Below are positions 53,840 through 62,312 of a stretch of 64,000 nucleotides of DNA, one piece after another. The notes beneath the pieces were generated by a model, which saw nothing but the letters and a program-made list of their open reading frames with translations, searched no databases and was not told the origin of the DNA. The stretch comes from Mucilaginibacter ginsenosidivorans (GTDB lineage: Bacteria; Bacteroidota; Bacteroidia; Sphingobacteriales; Sphingobacteriaceae), in NCBI RefSeq assembly GCF_007971025.1, contig NZ_CP042436.1, positions 2,046,001 through 2,110,000 on the forward strand, written 5' to 3'. The translations under genes and the position numbers were made by a program. Each line of letters begins with the position of its first letter. Position 1 is the first letter of the stretch.

Positions 53840-56590
53840 ATGAAATTGATGAAATTCCCTGCTATTTTATTGGGCCTGCAATTTGCGGCCGCTGTTTGTT
53901 GCGCCCAGGTAAAGGTTGATAACCTGCTTTGCGAGAACCGCACCAACCCGTTGGGTATGGATGTAACGGTGCCTCGTTTTACCTGGCAGCTCAGTACCGA
54001 CAAGCGCAACGAGATGCAAACCGCCTACCGCATTGATATTAGCGACAATGCCAATTTTCACGGCCATGTTTGGGATTCGGGTAAGATCGGTTCCGATTCA
54101 TCGGTATTGGTTAGCTATAAAGGCAAACCGCTGCAATCGGGCAAAAGGTATTACTGGCGCGTGCGGGTTTGGGATAATTATGGCAAGGCATCGTCCTGGA
54201 GCGAAACAGCATGGTGGCAAATGGCCCTGTTGCAAACCAGCGACTGGCAAGCCAAATGGATAAGTCCCGGCTATGCCGAAGACACGGTTAATCGTCCAAG
54301 TCCTTTTATGCGCAAGCAGTTCCATATTCATAAAAAGATCAGGTCGGCAACGGCTTACATTACTGCGCATGGTATGTACGAGGCACAGATAAACGGGCAG
54401 CGCGTAGGCGATGCTTATTTAACTCCCGGCTGGACAAGCTATAAGAACCGCCTGCAATACCAGACTTATGACGTGACTAACATGCTGAAGGAAGGCAGTA
54501 ATGCCATTGGCGTAATGCTGGGTAACGGCTGGTACCGCGGCATTATTGGTTACAGCGATAAACGGAACGTTTACGGCAAGGATATTGCCTTGCTGGCGCA
54601 GATCAATATTACTTACGAGGACGGGACCACAGGCGTTATCATTTCTGATGATAGCTGGAAATCGTCTACCGGCGAGATACGCTATAGTGAGATATACAAC
54701 GGCGAGACTATCGACCATAACAAAACACAGGATGGCTGGACCCAACCCGGGTTTAACGATGGACAATGGAGTGGCGTAAAGGTGGAAGATTACCCGAAGA
54801 ATATCCTGCTGGCTACTTACAATGAGATGGTGAAAAAGCACGAGACCTTTAAGCCCGTGCGTATTTTCAAAACACCCAAAGGGGAGCGGGTGATCGATTT
54901 CGGCCAGAACCTGGTAGGATGGGTGATGCTGAAAGTAAAAGGCAAACCAGGCGATACGATCAAAGTATGGCACGCCGAGGTGCTTGATAAGCTGGGTAAC
55001 TTTTATACCGAAAACCTTCGCGCGGCAAAAGCTGAAGATACATACATATTGAAAGGCAATGGCGAGGAAACCTTCGAGCCGCATTTTACTTTTCATGGCT
55101 TCCAGTTTATACGGATCGAGGGCTATCCCGGCGATCAGATACTGCCCGAAGATGTTACCGCTGTTGCGATGTATTCTGATATGAAACCGACCGGCACTTT
55201 CGTCACCAGCAATGCGCTTATCAACCAGCTGCAGCACAACATCCAATGGGGACAGAAGGGTAATTTTCTTGATGTGCCTACCGACTGCCCGCAGCGCGAT
55301 GAGCGCCTGGGCTGGACCGGTGATGCGCAGGTTTTCTCGCGCACAGCTACTTTTAATATGGGTGTAAACGACTTTTTCGCCAAATGGCTGCGCGACGTGG
55401 CTGCCGACCAGTCACCGGCAGGTGTTGTGCCCTTCGTGGTGCCTAACTGCCTTGGCTTTACACAGGGCAGTACCGGCTGGGCCGATGTATCCACCGTTGT
55501 CCCCTGGAATATGTACCTGGCTTATGGCGACAAGCGTATCCTGCAAACGCAGTACCCCAGCATGAAGGCCTGGGTTGATTATATGCAGCACCAAAGCAAA
55601 AACGACCTCTGGCAAACCGGTTTCCACTTTGGCGACTGGCTGTTCTACAGCCGCGATGATGATACCGACGGCACGTCAGCCATTACCGATAAGTATTTTA
55701 TAGCGCAGTGTTTCTATGCCTACTCCACCCAGTTGCTCATCAACGCCGCCAATGTTTTGGGTAAACAGGACGATGTAGCTGCCTATACCGCTCTCTTGAA
55801 ACGCATCAAAGACGCCTTCTTTAAAGAATACGTAACTCCCAACGGCCGGCTGGTATCGGGGACACAAACAGCCTACACGCTGGCGCTCAATTTCGATATG
55901 CTGCCCGAATCGCTCCGCCCGCAAGCTGCGCAGCGTTTGGTAGAAAACATTCATGCCTACGGCAACCACCTCACCACGGGCTTTTTAGGGACACCTTACC
56001 TGTGCCATGTCCTTACCCGTTTCGGGCATAACGATATGGCATACCGCCTTTTGCTGCAGGATACCTACCCGTCGTGGCTGTACCCGGTAAAAATGGGTGC
56101 TACCACCATCTGGGAACGCTGGGATGGTATCAAACCTGATAAAACCTTCGAGGCTGCCAGCATGAACTCGTTCAACCACTACTCCTATGGTGCCATCGGC
56201 GACTGGATGTACCGCGTTATGGCCGGCCTGGATACCTACGACGATCAGCCCGGTTACAAACATATCCGCGTAATGCCGCACCCGGGCGGTGGTTTTACCA
56301 ATGCGACTGCAAGTTTGGAAACCTATTACGGAAAAGCGGCATCAGGCTGGGAAGTTAAAGACGGGAAGACTTATTATAGCATCGATATCCCGGCAAATAC
56401 CAAAGCTGATATTTACCTGCCTGCATCATCAGTTAACGACATCACCGAAAATGGTAAGGCGCTTGCCGTCGATAAGGATATCAGTGTCGGCGCTGCTGAA
56501 AACGGTTACGTATTGATCAAGGCTGGATCTGGAAGTTATCATTTTGCCGCGCCTGCACCAACAGCCCCAACGGTTACGACATCAAAATAG
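53840..56590 (+). CDS. Secreted alpha-L-rhamnosidase, glycoside hydrolase family 78
   Basis: The 916-aa product has a signal peptide (residues 1-22, cleavage near CCA-QVK), N-terminal beta domains with VPRFTWQLSTDKRNEMQTAY and YYWRVRVWDN, then the (alpha/alpha)6 catalytic domain. GH78 catalytic marks are visible: DCPQRDERLGWTGDAQVFSR (with the acid Glu), GFTQGSTGWADV, and later WERWDGIKPD and NHYSYGAIGDWMYR. It removes terminal rhamnose from plant glycosides or pectin. No SusC/SusD pair is next to it. Length matches the family. A family B repeat follows. Confidence 0.94.
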   Translation: MKLMKFPAILLGLQFAAAVCCAQVKVDNLLCENRTNPLGMDVTVPRFTWQLSTDKRNEMQTAYRIDISDNANFHGHVWDSGKIGSDSSVLVSYKGKPLQSGKRYYWRVRVWDNYGKASSWSETAWWQMALLQTSDWQAKWISPGYAEDTVNRPSPFMRKQFHIHKKIRSATAYITAHGMYEAQINGQRVGDAYLTPGWTSYKNRLQYQTYDVTNMLKEGSNAIGVMLGNGWYRGIIGYSDKRNVYGKDIALLAQINITYEDGTTGVIISDDSWKSSTGEIRYSEIYNGETIDHNKTQDGWTQPGFNDGQWSGVKVEDYPKNILLATYNEMVKKHETFKPVRIFKTPKGERVIDFGQNLVGWVMLKVKGKPGDTIKVWHAEVLDKLGNFYTENLRAAKAEDTYILKGNGEETFEPHFTFHGFQFIRIEGYPGDQILPEDVTAVAMYSDMKPTGTFVTSNALINQLQHNIQWGQKGNFLDVPTDCPQRDERLGWTGDAQVFSRTATFNMGVNDFFAKWLRDVAADQSPAGVVPFVVPNCLGFTQGSTGWADVSTVVPWNMYLAYGDKRILQTQYPSMKAWVDYMQHQSKNDLWQTGFHFGDWLFYSRDDDTDGTSAITDKYFIAQCFYAYSTQLLINAANVLGKQDDVAAYTALLKRIKDAFFKEYVTPNGRLVSGTQTAYTLALNFDMLPESLRPQAAQRLVENIHAYGNHLTTGFLGTPYLCHVLTRFGHNDMAYRLLLQDTYPSWLYPVKMGATTIWERWDGIKPDKTFEAASMNSFNHYSYGAIGDWMYRVMAGLDTYDDQPGYKHIRVMPHPGGGFTNATASLETYYGKAASGWEVKDGKTYYSIDIPANTKADIYLPASSVNDITENGKALAVDKDISVGAAENGYVLIKAGSGSYHFAAPAPTAPTVTTSK

Positions 56591-56647
56591 AAAATAAACA
56601 ATAAAAAGTCCCTCTCCTTTGGCGGGGCCTTAAAAAAAAGCAAAAAC

Positions 56648-56727
56648 CGACCCTCTTTGCCGGTTGCGGCAGAGAGGGTGACCGACGAAGCAACGGTCGG
56701 GTGAGTCAACTAATGAAGCGACAGTAA
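56648..56727. repeat. Palindromic repeat, family B, second copy
   Basis: ACCCTCTTTGCCGG-TT-GCGGCAGAGAGGGT followed by GACCGACGAAGCAACGGTCG and GGTGAGTCAACTAATGAAGC. It matches 52526-52607 along its whole length. Confidence 0.8.
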
Positions 56728-56737
56728 ACCGGCCCCC

Positions 56738-56953
56738 TTACCTGAATAAACAAACCCCTAATGTGTACTGGTTACCATTGGCGTGGTAGCAATAAAGTGT
56801 TGTTGCACATTCAGAGCCGCCGCATTCCGAAATATCGTAGCAGGGTTTATTGTAATATGGCCCCGGGTTGCAGGTGCCGCCCTTGATCTGCTTCATTTCT
56901 TCGCGACTAAGCTTTTGATGGGAGCCCGAAAACTTCGTGTTTTGATCCTTCAT
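56738..56953 (-). CDS. Double-glycine-leader cysteine-rich peptide precursor
   Basis: The 71-aa product begins with a leader ending KLSREEMKQIKGG, the form of Bacteroidota double-glycine leaders (natural-product precursor type). The predicted mature peptide (T27-R71) is 45 residues with six cysteines at 28, 38, 44, 49, 55 and 68 and several tyrosines (NPGPYYNKPCYDISECGGSE). Six cysteines suggest three disulfides after export. A C39-peptidase ABC transporter would normally cleave and export such a peptide, and none is in the window. The strong inverted repeat at 57012-57048 lies 60 bp upstream. Function, such as antimicrobial or signalling peptide, is inferred from class only. Confidence 0.75.
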   Translation of the reverse strand: MKDQNTKFSGSHQKLSREEMKQIKGGTCNPGPYYNKPCYDISECGGSECATTLYCYHANGNQYTLGVCLFR

Positions 56954-57011
56954 AATTTTTGATTTTAAATGGTAAATGGTTCTTTAATTGATTAATTAAA
57001 GATAGCAATAT

Positions 57012-57048
57012 TTTCTTATTGAGAAACATAAAATTTCTCGATAAGAAA
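57012..57048 (-). promoter_or_regulatory. Inverted repeat upstream of the GG-leader peptide gene
   Basis: TTTCTTATTGAGAAA (57012-57026) and TTTCTCGATAAGAAA (57034-57048) pair over 15 bases with one G-U around a seven-base loop. It ends about 59 bp before the ATG. It may be an operator or, being between genes, a terminator of the OsmC transcript; no T tract follows in that direction. Confidence 0.55.
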
Positions 57049-57088
57049 TTAATAAAATAATAGGGACGAGTTGAAGACAGTTCGGATC

Positions 57089-57487
57089 TTATTTGCTAAG
57101 CGTTACAGCTAAACCTTTCCGCAATGTGTTATGTATCTCCGCCATGCGGTCGGTATGGGCTATCAGGTCGGCTATTTCTGCATCCGTGGCATTGGCTTTT
57201 ACATGGGCCTTGTACCTGAAATCGGAACCAGGTTCGCCCTCGGCGCCAAATTCGCTCACAAATTCTACTTCCACACCGGTAACTTCTATGTTTTTTTTGG
57301 CAGCCTCGCGGTAAATATCATTACAAAAACAGGTAGCTAAAGAAAGCATCAGCAACTCGCCACCGTTAACCGACGAGCCGAAGCCTGTCGGTTTCACAGC
57401 GATGTTCATTTCTTTAGCCGAGTCGTTGGTTTGCACGCTTACCTCGTGCCGGTTGAGCGCGCTTTTTATACTGGCAGATATTTTCAT
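57089..57487 (-). CDS. OsmC family protein lacking the second cysteine
   Basis: The 132-aa product has the OsmC layout: N-terminal strands, then GGELLMLSLATCFCNDIYRE and a C-terminal HNTLRKGLAV. OsmC/Ohr proteins reduce organic peroxides with two cysteines. Here C53 (and an additional C55) is present, but the second conserved Cys (usually CPxxNTL) is replaced by Ala in MAEIHNTL. The usual peroxidase mechanism is thus doubtful, unless C53 and C55 act as a pair. It is cytoplasmic. The gene is 19 bp from the protease gene start side on the same strand. Confidence 0.8.
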   Translation of the reverse strand: MKISASIKSALNRHEVSVQTNDSAKEMNIAVKPTGFGSSVNGGELLMLSLATCFCNDIYREAAKKNIEVTGVEVEFVSEFGAEGEPGSDFRYKAHVKANATDAEIADLIAHTDRMAEIHNTLRKGLAVTLSK

Positions 57488-57506
57488 AGGGACAAATATA
57501 ATTATC

Positions 57507-58127
57507 CTATTGCACCATAATATACCAATGGCCCTGTATCAAATTTGCCAGGCTTATGCCGGTGTATTCTCTTCGTCCTTCGGTTGCGGCGTTCTCCTCA
57601 CTCGGCCAGGGATCGCGCACCACGATGGATTGAATTACCGGGCCGTAATAGCTTTCGGTGTAGCTGCATGCCGTTATCACCACCGCGTGGCCCGAATTCG
57701 GCCCGCTTTGATACCCGATAAGGATGGGGTGCTGACGCGATAATTCCTGTATCAAATAAGCAGGGTTAGGCGCGCCCTGGTAGAAAACAGCTCGAACTGC
57801 ATATTGCCTGCCGCTGTTATCCACGCTCCAGTTGTTCAGGTTAGCGGTTATCACCTGCCAGCTGCCGGTCCAGTTTGGCAGCTCGCCGTTGGGGTCGATG
57901 CCGTAGCTCCGCGCCACAATTTGTTCCTGGGTGATGTTAACACCGTAATAATTGAATATCATTTGCAGCGATGCCGCCCAGCACCAGTTGGAATTGTGCT
58001 GCGGCGATGCATAGAATTTGAAATCTTCACTCCGTATACCTACATAAACCGGCTGCTGGTCCTGGCTAAAAGTGCGCTGCGCTGATATAAGCACCAGGAA
58101 GACCAGGAGAGGCCTCAATATTTTCAT
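57507..58127 (-). CDS. Secreted papain-like cysteine protease (C39/C70-like)
   Basis: The 206-aa product has a signal peptide (MKILRPLLVFLVLISAQRTF, cleavage near TFS) and the full set of papain-fold residues: Q43 and C49 in SPQHNSNWCWAASLQMIF, H147 in NSGHAVVI and D172 in VRDPWPS. NWCWAAS is the mark of the C70/C39-like family that includes AvrRpt2-type proteases and bacterial secreted forms. It should act in the periplasm or outside the cell. It lies 19 bp upstream of the OsmC gene on the same strand and about 550 bp upstream of the GG-leader peptide gene. A role in cutting that peptide is a guess. Confidence 0.8.
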   Translation of the reverse strand: MKILRPLLVFLVLISAQRTFSQDQQPVYVGIRSEDFKFYASPQHNSNWCWAASLQMIFNYYGVNITQEQIVARSYGIDPNGELPNWTGSWQVITANLNNWSVDNSGRQYAVRAVFYQGAPNPAYLIQELSRQHPILIGYQSGPNSGHAVVITACSYTESYYGPVIQSIVVRDPWPSEENAATEGRREYTGISLANLIQGHWYIMVQ

Positions 58128-58427
58128 GGTCCTGTCGATTTAGAGATATAAATATAGTTACGCGGATGCTAAATTCGACTATGTCTCCCTGCCAAACGGC
58201 AGGGAGATAGTCTTTCCCAAAACAGGCCATTTACATAGCGTTATTCTGTAGCCTGCAGCAATATGATCTTTAATGGTTTCCGGAGGAAGTATGTCGTCGG
58301 GAATTTGGTTCGGCTCTTGAGCTTGTCAGAAAATCCCGCCCGGCAGCCGACCCTGGCTGCCGGGGCAGGGATATCAATCAACCATTAACCTAACCGTCAC
58401 AGGAAGATGTCGTATTTTGTGGATTTT
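58128..58427. other. Gene-free gap with a GC hairpin
   Basis: No gene seen. CCCGGCAGCC (58339-58348) and GGCTGCCGGG (58355-58364) form a perfect 10-bp stem with a six-base loop; no T tract follows, so it is not a clear terminator. Confidence 0.6.
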
Positions 58428-58976
58428 CTACTTTTTACCACCTCCAAAGAAGACGCCGATGGTAAAGGACGCATAACTCGAGCTGTGTCCAACTACATTA
58501 TAAGCCGCTGCCATCCGGAAATGACCCGCTTCGAAGCCAACCCGTGGAAAGAAGCCAATGCTGGATGCGCTTGGGGCCAGCACTACGTTTCCATTGGATC
58601 CGCTCACGGCCTGCTGCGAGAAAAGGCCGGCTCCGGCGCCACCAAACGGCCGGAACCCTGTTTTAGCGAAATAATATTCGATAGACGGGCAATAGGAAGT
58701 TAAAAGTGATACATGCGTTTTGGTAGTCCCGGCGGTTACATCCTGGTAACCCAGGCCCGCGCCTTCAAACCGGAAGCCTATCGCCAGGTCGTCAGACAAG
58801 CGGTAATGTGGTTCGACGGTAAAAGTGACACCGGCCTTTGTACCGCCGCCGTTACCTGCCGAAGGGATAGCGTAGCCGAGGTCAATATCGACCTTAAACG
58901 CGTGGTATGTGGTTGATTGCGCATTAACAAAGCAGGTAATGCTGACGAATGCTGTGAGTAATAATAGTTTTTTCAT
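58428..58976 (-). CDS. Outer-membrane beta-barrel protein, 182 aa
   Basis: A signal peptide (cleavage after VNA) is followed by amphipathic strands typical of small 8-strand barrels: VDIDLGYAIPSAGNGGGTKA, TFTVEPHYRLSDDLAIGFRF, IGFFPRVGFEAGHFRMAAAY and the closing strand YASFTIGVFFGG. The protein would sit in the outer membrane. It resembles the beta-barrel (OmpA/OmpW-like) domain family; function unknown. It is 65 bp downstream of the NHL-repeat lipoprotein, on the same strand. Confidence 0.75.
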   Translation of the reverse strand: MKKLLLLTAFVSITCFVNAQSTTYHAFKVDIDLGYAIPSAGNGGGTKAGVTFTVEPHYRLSDDLAIGFRFEGAGLGYQDVTAGTTKTHVSLLTSYCPSIEYYFAKTGFRPFGGAGAGLFSQQAVSGSNGNVVLAPSASSIGFFPRVGFEAGHFRMAAAYNVVGHSSSYASFTIGVFFGGGKK

Positions 58977-59041
58977 GATCTGAGTTTTTAAGGGGTTGTT
59001 TATGATTTTTCCTGGTTGTTTAATTATTATGGCCGGTCCGG

Positions 59042-60136
59042 TTACTGTTGCTGCTGTTTTAAGCTGATCTCCCGTATCTCGCTATTATATTCATCTGCTA
59101 CGAATACGTTTCCGCTGGCATCAATTGCCAGGCCGATAGGCTGCGAAAATGTGGCTTGCGTTGCCGGCCCGTTGGTTGCACCTTTCTGGCCCGTGCCTGC
59201 ATAAGTGCTTACTGTGCCGTCAGTCGCTATTTTTCGTATGGTATTGTTTTTAAGTTCTGCCACAAACAGGTTGCCTTTCGGGTCGAAAGCTACCCCGCAG
59301 GGGAAATAAAACGTTGCGTTCAATGCAGGGCCGTTTGACAGGCCCTGTACGCTGGTACCTGCAAACGTACTTACCATGCCTGTCGAAACCGTGATCTTGC
59401 GGATACAATTGTTCACTATATCGCCAACATATATATCCCCGTTGGCGTCCATCGCCAATCCATACGGGCTGCTGAAAGTTGCGCTGGCAACCGGGCCGTT
59501 TTTAAAGCCCCGCACGCCCGTACCCGCATAGGTGCTTACTTGCTTGGTGGCCAGGTTTATTTTGCGAATAGTATTATTATTGTCCGCGACATACAGGTTA
59601 TTGTTTGCGTCGATAACCATACCCTCGGGGTGGAAAAAAGAAGCCGCTGTGCCAACGCCGTCGGCCGACCCCTGCAGGCCGCTGCCTGCTATGGTGACTG
59701 CGTTTCCCGCAGTAGTTATTTCGCGTATCCGGTTGTTCTCCTCGTCTGCGATAAAAAGATTGCCCGATTTGTCGAATACAATATTGGCAGTGCCATTAAA
59801 AATAGCCGAAGAGATGGGGCCGTCATTAAATCCGGGGGCAACCGTTCCGGCAAAAGTGGAAACTGCCCCGGTATTCACGTTTATTTTTCGTATCAGGTTG
59901 TTGGCCCAATCGCCAACGTATAGGGTGCCGTCGCTGCTGAAAGCCAGCCCCGATGCGTTGTTAAAGCCCGCTGCGGCAGCAATTCCGTCCTGGTGACCTA
60001 TGGTGGTGCTCCCCGCCAGTGTGGTTACAGTCAGAACTTTCGGGATGGTTGGCGTAACCGCGCTCTTTTTTGAGCAGGATGAAAAAAACACAGCTGCCAC
60101 TGCCAGGAATAATAGGGGGATTTTAATGCTTTTCAT
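59042..60136 (-). CDS. NHL-repeat lipoprotein
   Basis: The 364-aa product has a lipobox (AAVFFSSC-SKK) and five or six NHL/beta-propeller repeats: GLAFSSDGTLYVGDWANNLI, GMVIDANNNLYVADNNNTI, GLAMDANGDIYVGDIVNNC, GVAFDPKGNLFVAELKNN and GLAIDASGNVFVADEYNSE, each followed by RKI and VSTYAGTG. They fold into one propeller, placed in the periplasm or on the surface. Such proteins bind partners or act in polysaccharide or peptide chemistry; nothing decides here. Confidence 0.85.
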   Translation of the reverse strand: MKSIKIPLLFLAVAAVFFSSCSKKSAVTPTIPKVLTVTTLAGSTTIGHQDGIAAAAGFNNASGLAFSSDGTLYVGDWANNLIRKINVNTGAVSTFAGTVAPGFNDGPISSAIFNGTANIVFDKSGNLFIADEENNRIREITTAGNAVTIAGSGLQGSADGVGTAASFFHPEGMVIDANNNLYVADNNNTIRKINLATKQVSTYAGTGVRGFKNGPVASATFSSPYGLAMDANGDIYVGDIVNNCIRKITVSTGMVSTFAGTSVQGLSNGPALNATFYFPCGVAFDPKGNLFVAELKNNTIRKIATDGTVSTYAGTGQKGATNGPATQATFSQPIGLAIDASGNVFVADEYNSEIREISLKQQQQ

Positions 60137-60348
60137 GTTTCGTAAGGTTAATTGGGATGTTATTTTTCTAAAAACTCATTGGTGATCAGTTATTTGCTAA
60201 CTAAAATATGCTTATTATCATCTCCTGTTTTTGACTTTATATGACCCGGCTTAAATACTTGACCATGTGATATAAATACTTGACGTATTGAAATTGCTAC
60301 CTCGCAGAATGATCGTAAATTGCCTTTATAAATAAGACCCCGTTTTAG

Positions 60349-61410
60349 ATGGCTGCAAAAGCAACTACCTGGTTCAGGAAATACAAATTGCTGCATGTAT
60401 TGATGTGGACCATTGTAATGGCATTTTCTTTTCTCGCTTATTACAATCCTGCCACCAGTATTTTTTCCCAGGTCGCCAATGTTGTTGTGGTTAGCGCATT
60501 TCAAACTATCCCCTTTTATTTTTCGGCATATGTGTTGGTGCCCCGCCTTCTTTACAGGCGAAAATTTGCGGCGTTCATTATTTCATTTATTGTTTTAGTG
60601 ATCTCCATGGGGTTAATAACTCTGTTTTTCACCAGGATAGTGGACCATCTTACCACGCACGCGCAAACCATTATACCCGATTGGCAAACGCTGGGCCCCT
60701 CGGTGGACCTGTTTATATGGAACAGTATACTTGCTGCGTTCGGCGCCAGCGGCTTAAAAATATTATCCGACCGCTTCCGGATTGAAAAAAGGTTGGTTGA
60801 AGTGGAGAAGGAGAAGATACAAACCGAGTTGTCGTTCCTCCGTTCACAGATCAACCCTCACTTTCTGTTCAATGTGATGAATACCATCTATTTCCAGATA
60901 GAAAAAACAAACGCGGATGCCCGTATCTCGGTCGAAAAATTTTCGGAGATGCTGCGCTACCAGCTTTATGAATGCACAACAGATAAAATTCAAATACAAA
61001 AGGAACTGCTTTATATACAAAATTATGTGGCCATCCAGACCCTGCGTATGGAGAAGGAGTCCGATATCAGTTTAATGATCGATGATGAAATGGGCGAATT
61101 CCTGATAGCCCCCCTGCTGATATTGCCAATTGTCGAAAACGCATTCAAGCATGTCTCAAATTTTAAAGAGGCTCACAGGAATAAAATACACCTCACCGTA
61201 AAAAACCAGGATAAGAAAACTTTTTTTGTGGAGGCGGTAAATACCTACGATCAGTCGGATGGACAAAAGCACTTGTTGCAAACGGGAGGCCTGGGTATAC
61301 AGAACCTGAAACGGCGGCTCGAGCTTCTGTACCCGGACAGGTACGAGTTGAATATTAACAGGAATGAAAACACTTACCAAACCGTTCTAAAACTGCAGTA
61401 CGATGATTAA
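60349..61410 (+). CDS. LytS-type sensor histidine kinase
   Basis: The 353-aa product has four membrane segments (within 12-31, 42-63, 73-95, 118-135) and a His-kinase domain with the phospho-acceptor H171 in SQINPHFLFNVMNTIYF, then a C-terminal ATPase region with LLILPIVENAFKHV and GGLGIQNLKRRLELLYP. There is no extracytoplasmic sensor domain, so the signal is probably sensed in the membrane. It overlaps the response regulator gene by 8 bp. Typical for Bacteroidota LytS/LytTR pairs. Confidence 0.92.
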   Translation: MAAKATTWFRKYKLLHVLMWTIVMAFSFLAYYNPATSIFSQVANVVVVSAFQTIPFYFSAYVLVPRLLYRRKFAAFIISFIVLVISMGLITLFFTRIVDHLTTHAQTIIPDWQTLGPSVDLFIWNSILAAFGASGLKILSDRFRIEKRLVEVEKEKIQTELSFLRSQINPHFLFNVMNTIYFQIEKTNADARISVEKFSEMLRYQLYECTTDKIQIQKELLYIQNYVAIQTLRMEKESDISLMIDDEMGEFLIAPLLILPIVENAFKHVSNFKEAHRNKIHLTVKNQDKKTFFVEAVNTYDQSDGQKHLLQTGGLGIQNLKRRLELLYPDRYELNINRNENTYQTVLKLQYDD

Positions 61411-62113
61411 TTGTTTGGTTGTTGACGATGAACCCATCGCCCGTAACGGGATGCTCGAATATATCGAACAGGTTGAGTTTTTGCATGCTGTAGCGGTATG
61501 TAAAAACGCGATAGAGGCAAGCTCGGCTCTTCAAAACAACATGGTCGACCTGGTATTCCTCGATATACAAATGCCCAAAATAACAGGGATCGATTTTTTA
61601 AAGAATTTGCCAACCCCGCCGCTGGTGGTCTTTACGACTGCTTTTCCCGAGTACGCCATTGAGGGGTACGAACTCAACGTACTGGATTATTTATTAAAAC
61701 CCATCAGTTTCGAACGTTTTTTTAAAGCGGTATTAAAGGCGCAAACCCAGCTAAGTTTTAAAGTAAAACACGACCTGCTGGCAACCGACTCCTATTTTTT
61801 TATCAAATCGAATCAAAAGCTCGAAAAAATACTCATCGCGGATATTTTGTATATCGAAGCATTATCCAATTATGTCATCCTGCACACTAAAAGCAAAAAG
61901 CATATAGTGTATATGAGTTTTAAGGACATGGCCAGCCAGTTGCCGTCGGGACATTTCCTGAAAATTCACAAATCATTTATTGTAGCTGTAAACGCCATAC
62001 AATCTATCGATAACAACGAAGTGATTTTAGCGAGCCATACACTTCCCATCAGCAAAAGCTACCGTTCGTCGGTGATGGACAGTATCGGGAAAAATCTTTT
62101 TAAAAGGTTGTAG
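61403..62113 (+). CDS. LytTR response regulator
   Basis: The 236-aa product has a receiver domain with D8, D9 and the phosphorylated D54 in LVFLDIQMP, followed by a LytTR DNA-binding domain (residues about 130-235, SYFFIKSNQKLEKILIAD, HFLKIHKSFIVAVNAI). It should be phosphorylated by the preceding kinase. LytTR targets often lie near the operon, but no clear pair of repeats was picked out in the 62.1-62.3 kb gap. Confidence 0.93.
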   Translation: MINCLVVDDEPIARNGMLEYIEQVEFLHAVAVCKNAIEASSALQNNMVDLVFLDIQMPKITGIDFLKNLPTPPLVVFTTAFPEYAIEGYELNVLDYLLKPISFERFFKAVLKAQTQLSFKVKHDLLATDSYFFIKSNQKLEKILIADILYIEALSNYVILHTKSKKHIVYMSFKDMASQLPSGHFLKIHKSFIVAVNAIQSIDNNEVILASHTLPISKSYRSSVMDSIGKNLFKRL

Positions 62114-62121
62114 AATAAAGA

Positions 62122-62148
62122 GCCGGCAACCTTGGGGAAGCTGCCGGC
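62122..62148 (+). terminator. Possible hairpin after the response regulator gene
   Basis: GCCGGCA (62122-62128) and TGCCGGC (62142-62148) form a seven-pair stem, 8 bp past the stop. There is no T tract, so its role as terminator is uncertain. Confidence 0.35.
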
Positions 62149-62312
62149 GTCAATCAACAACTAACTAAACAAACCTTATTATGACCCTTTTCAAGCTAAT
62201 AACATTCCCGCCGGAGATGTCGTCAGCAAAGTTGAATTATTTCAGAAAAACCTGCTGACCAAGCTCGGCGGATTTTTCATAGATTTAGATGAGTGAACCT
62301 TTAAGCAATAAA

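Noticed and set aside
54419..55246. 275-codon minus-strand frame opposite the rhamnosidase
   Set aside because: Antisense shadow within a gene with clear GH78 motifs.
62165..62296. Open stretch ending FFIDLDE between the response regulator and the TPR gene
   Set aside because: Looks protein-like at its end but has no start codon of any kind, and it is too short to judge.
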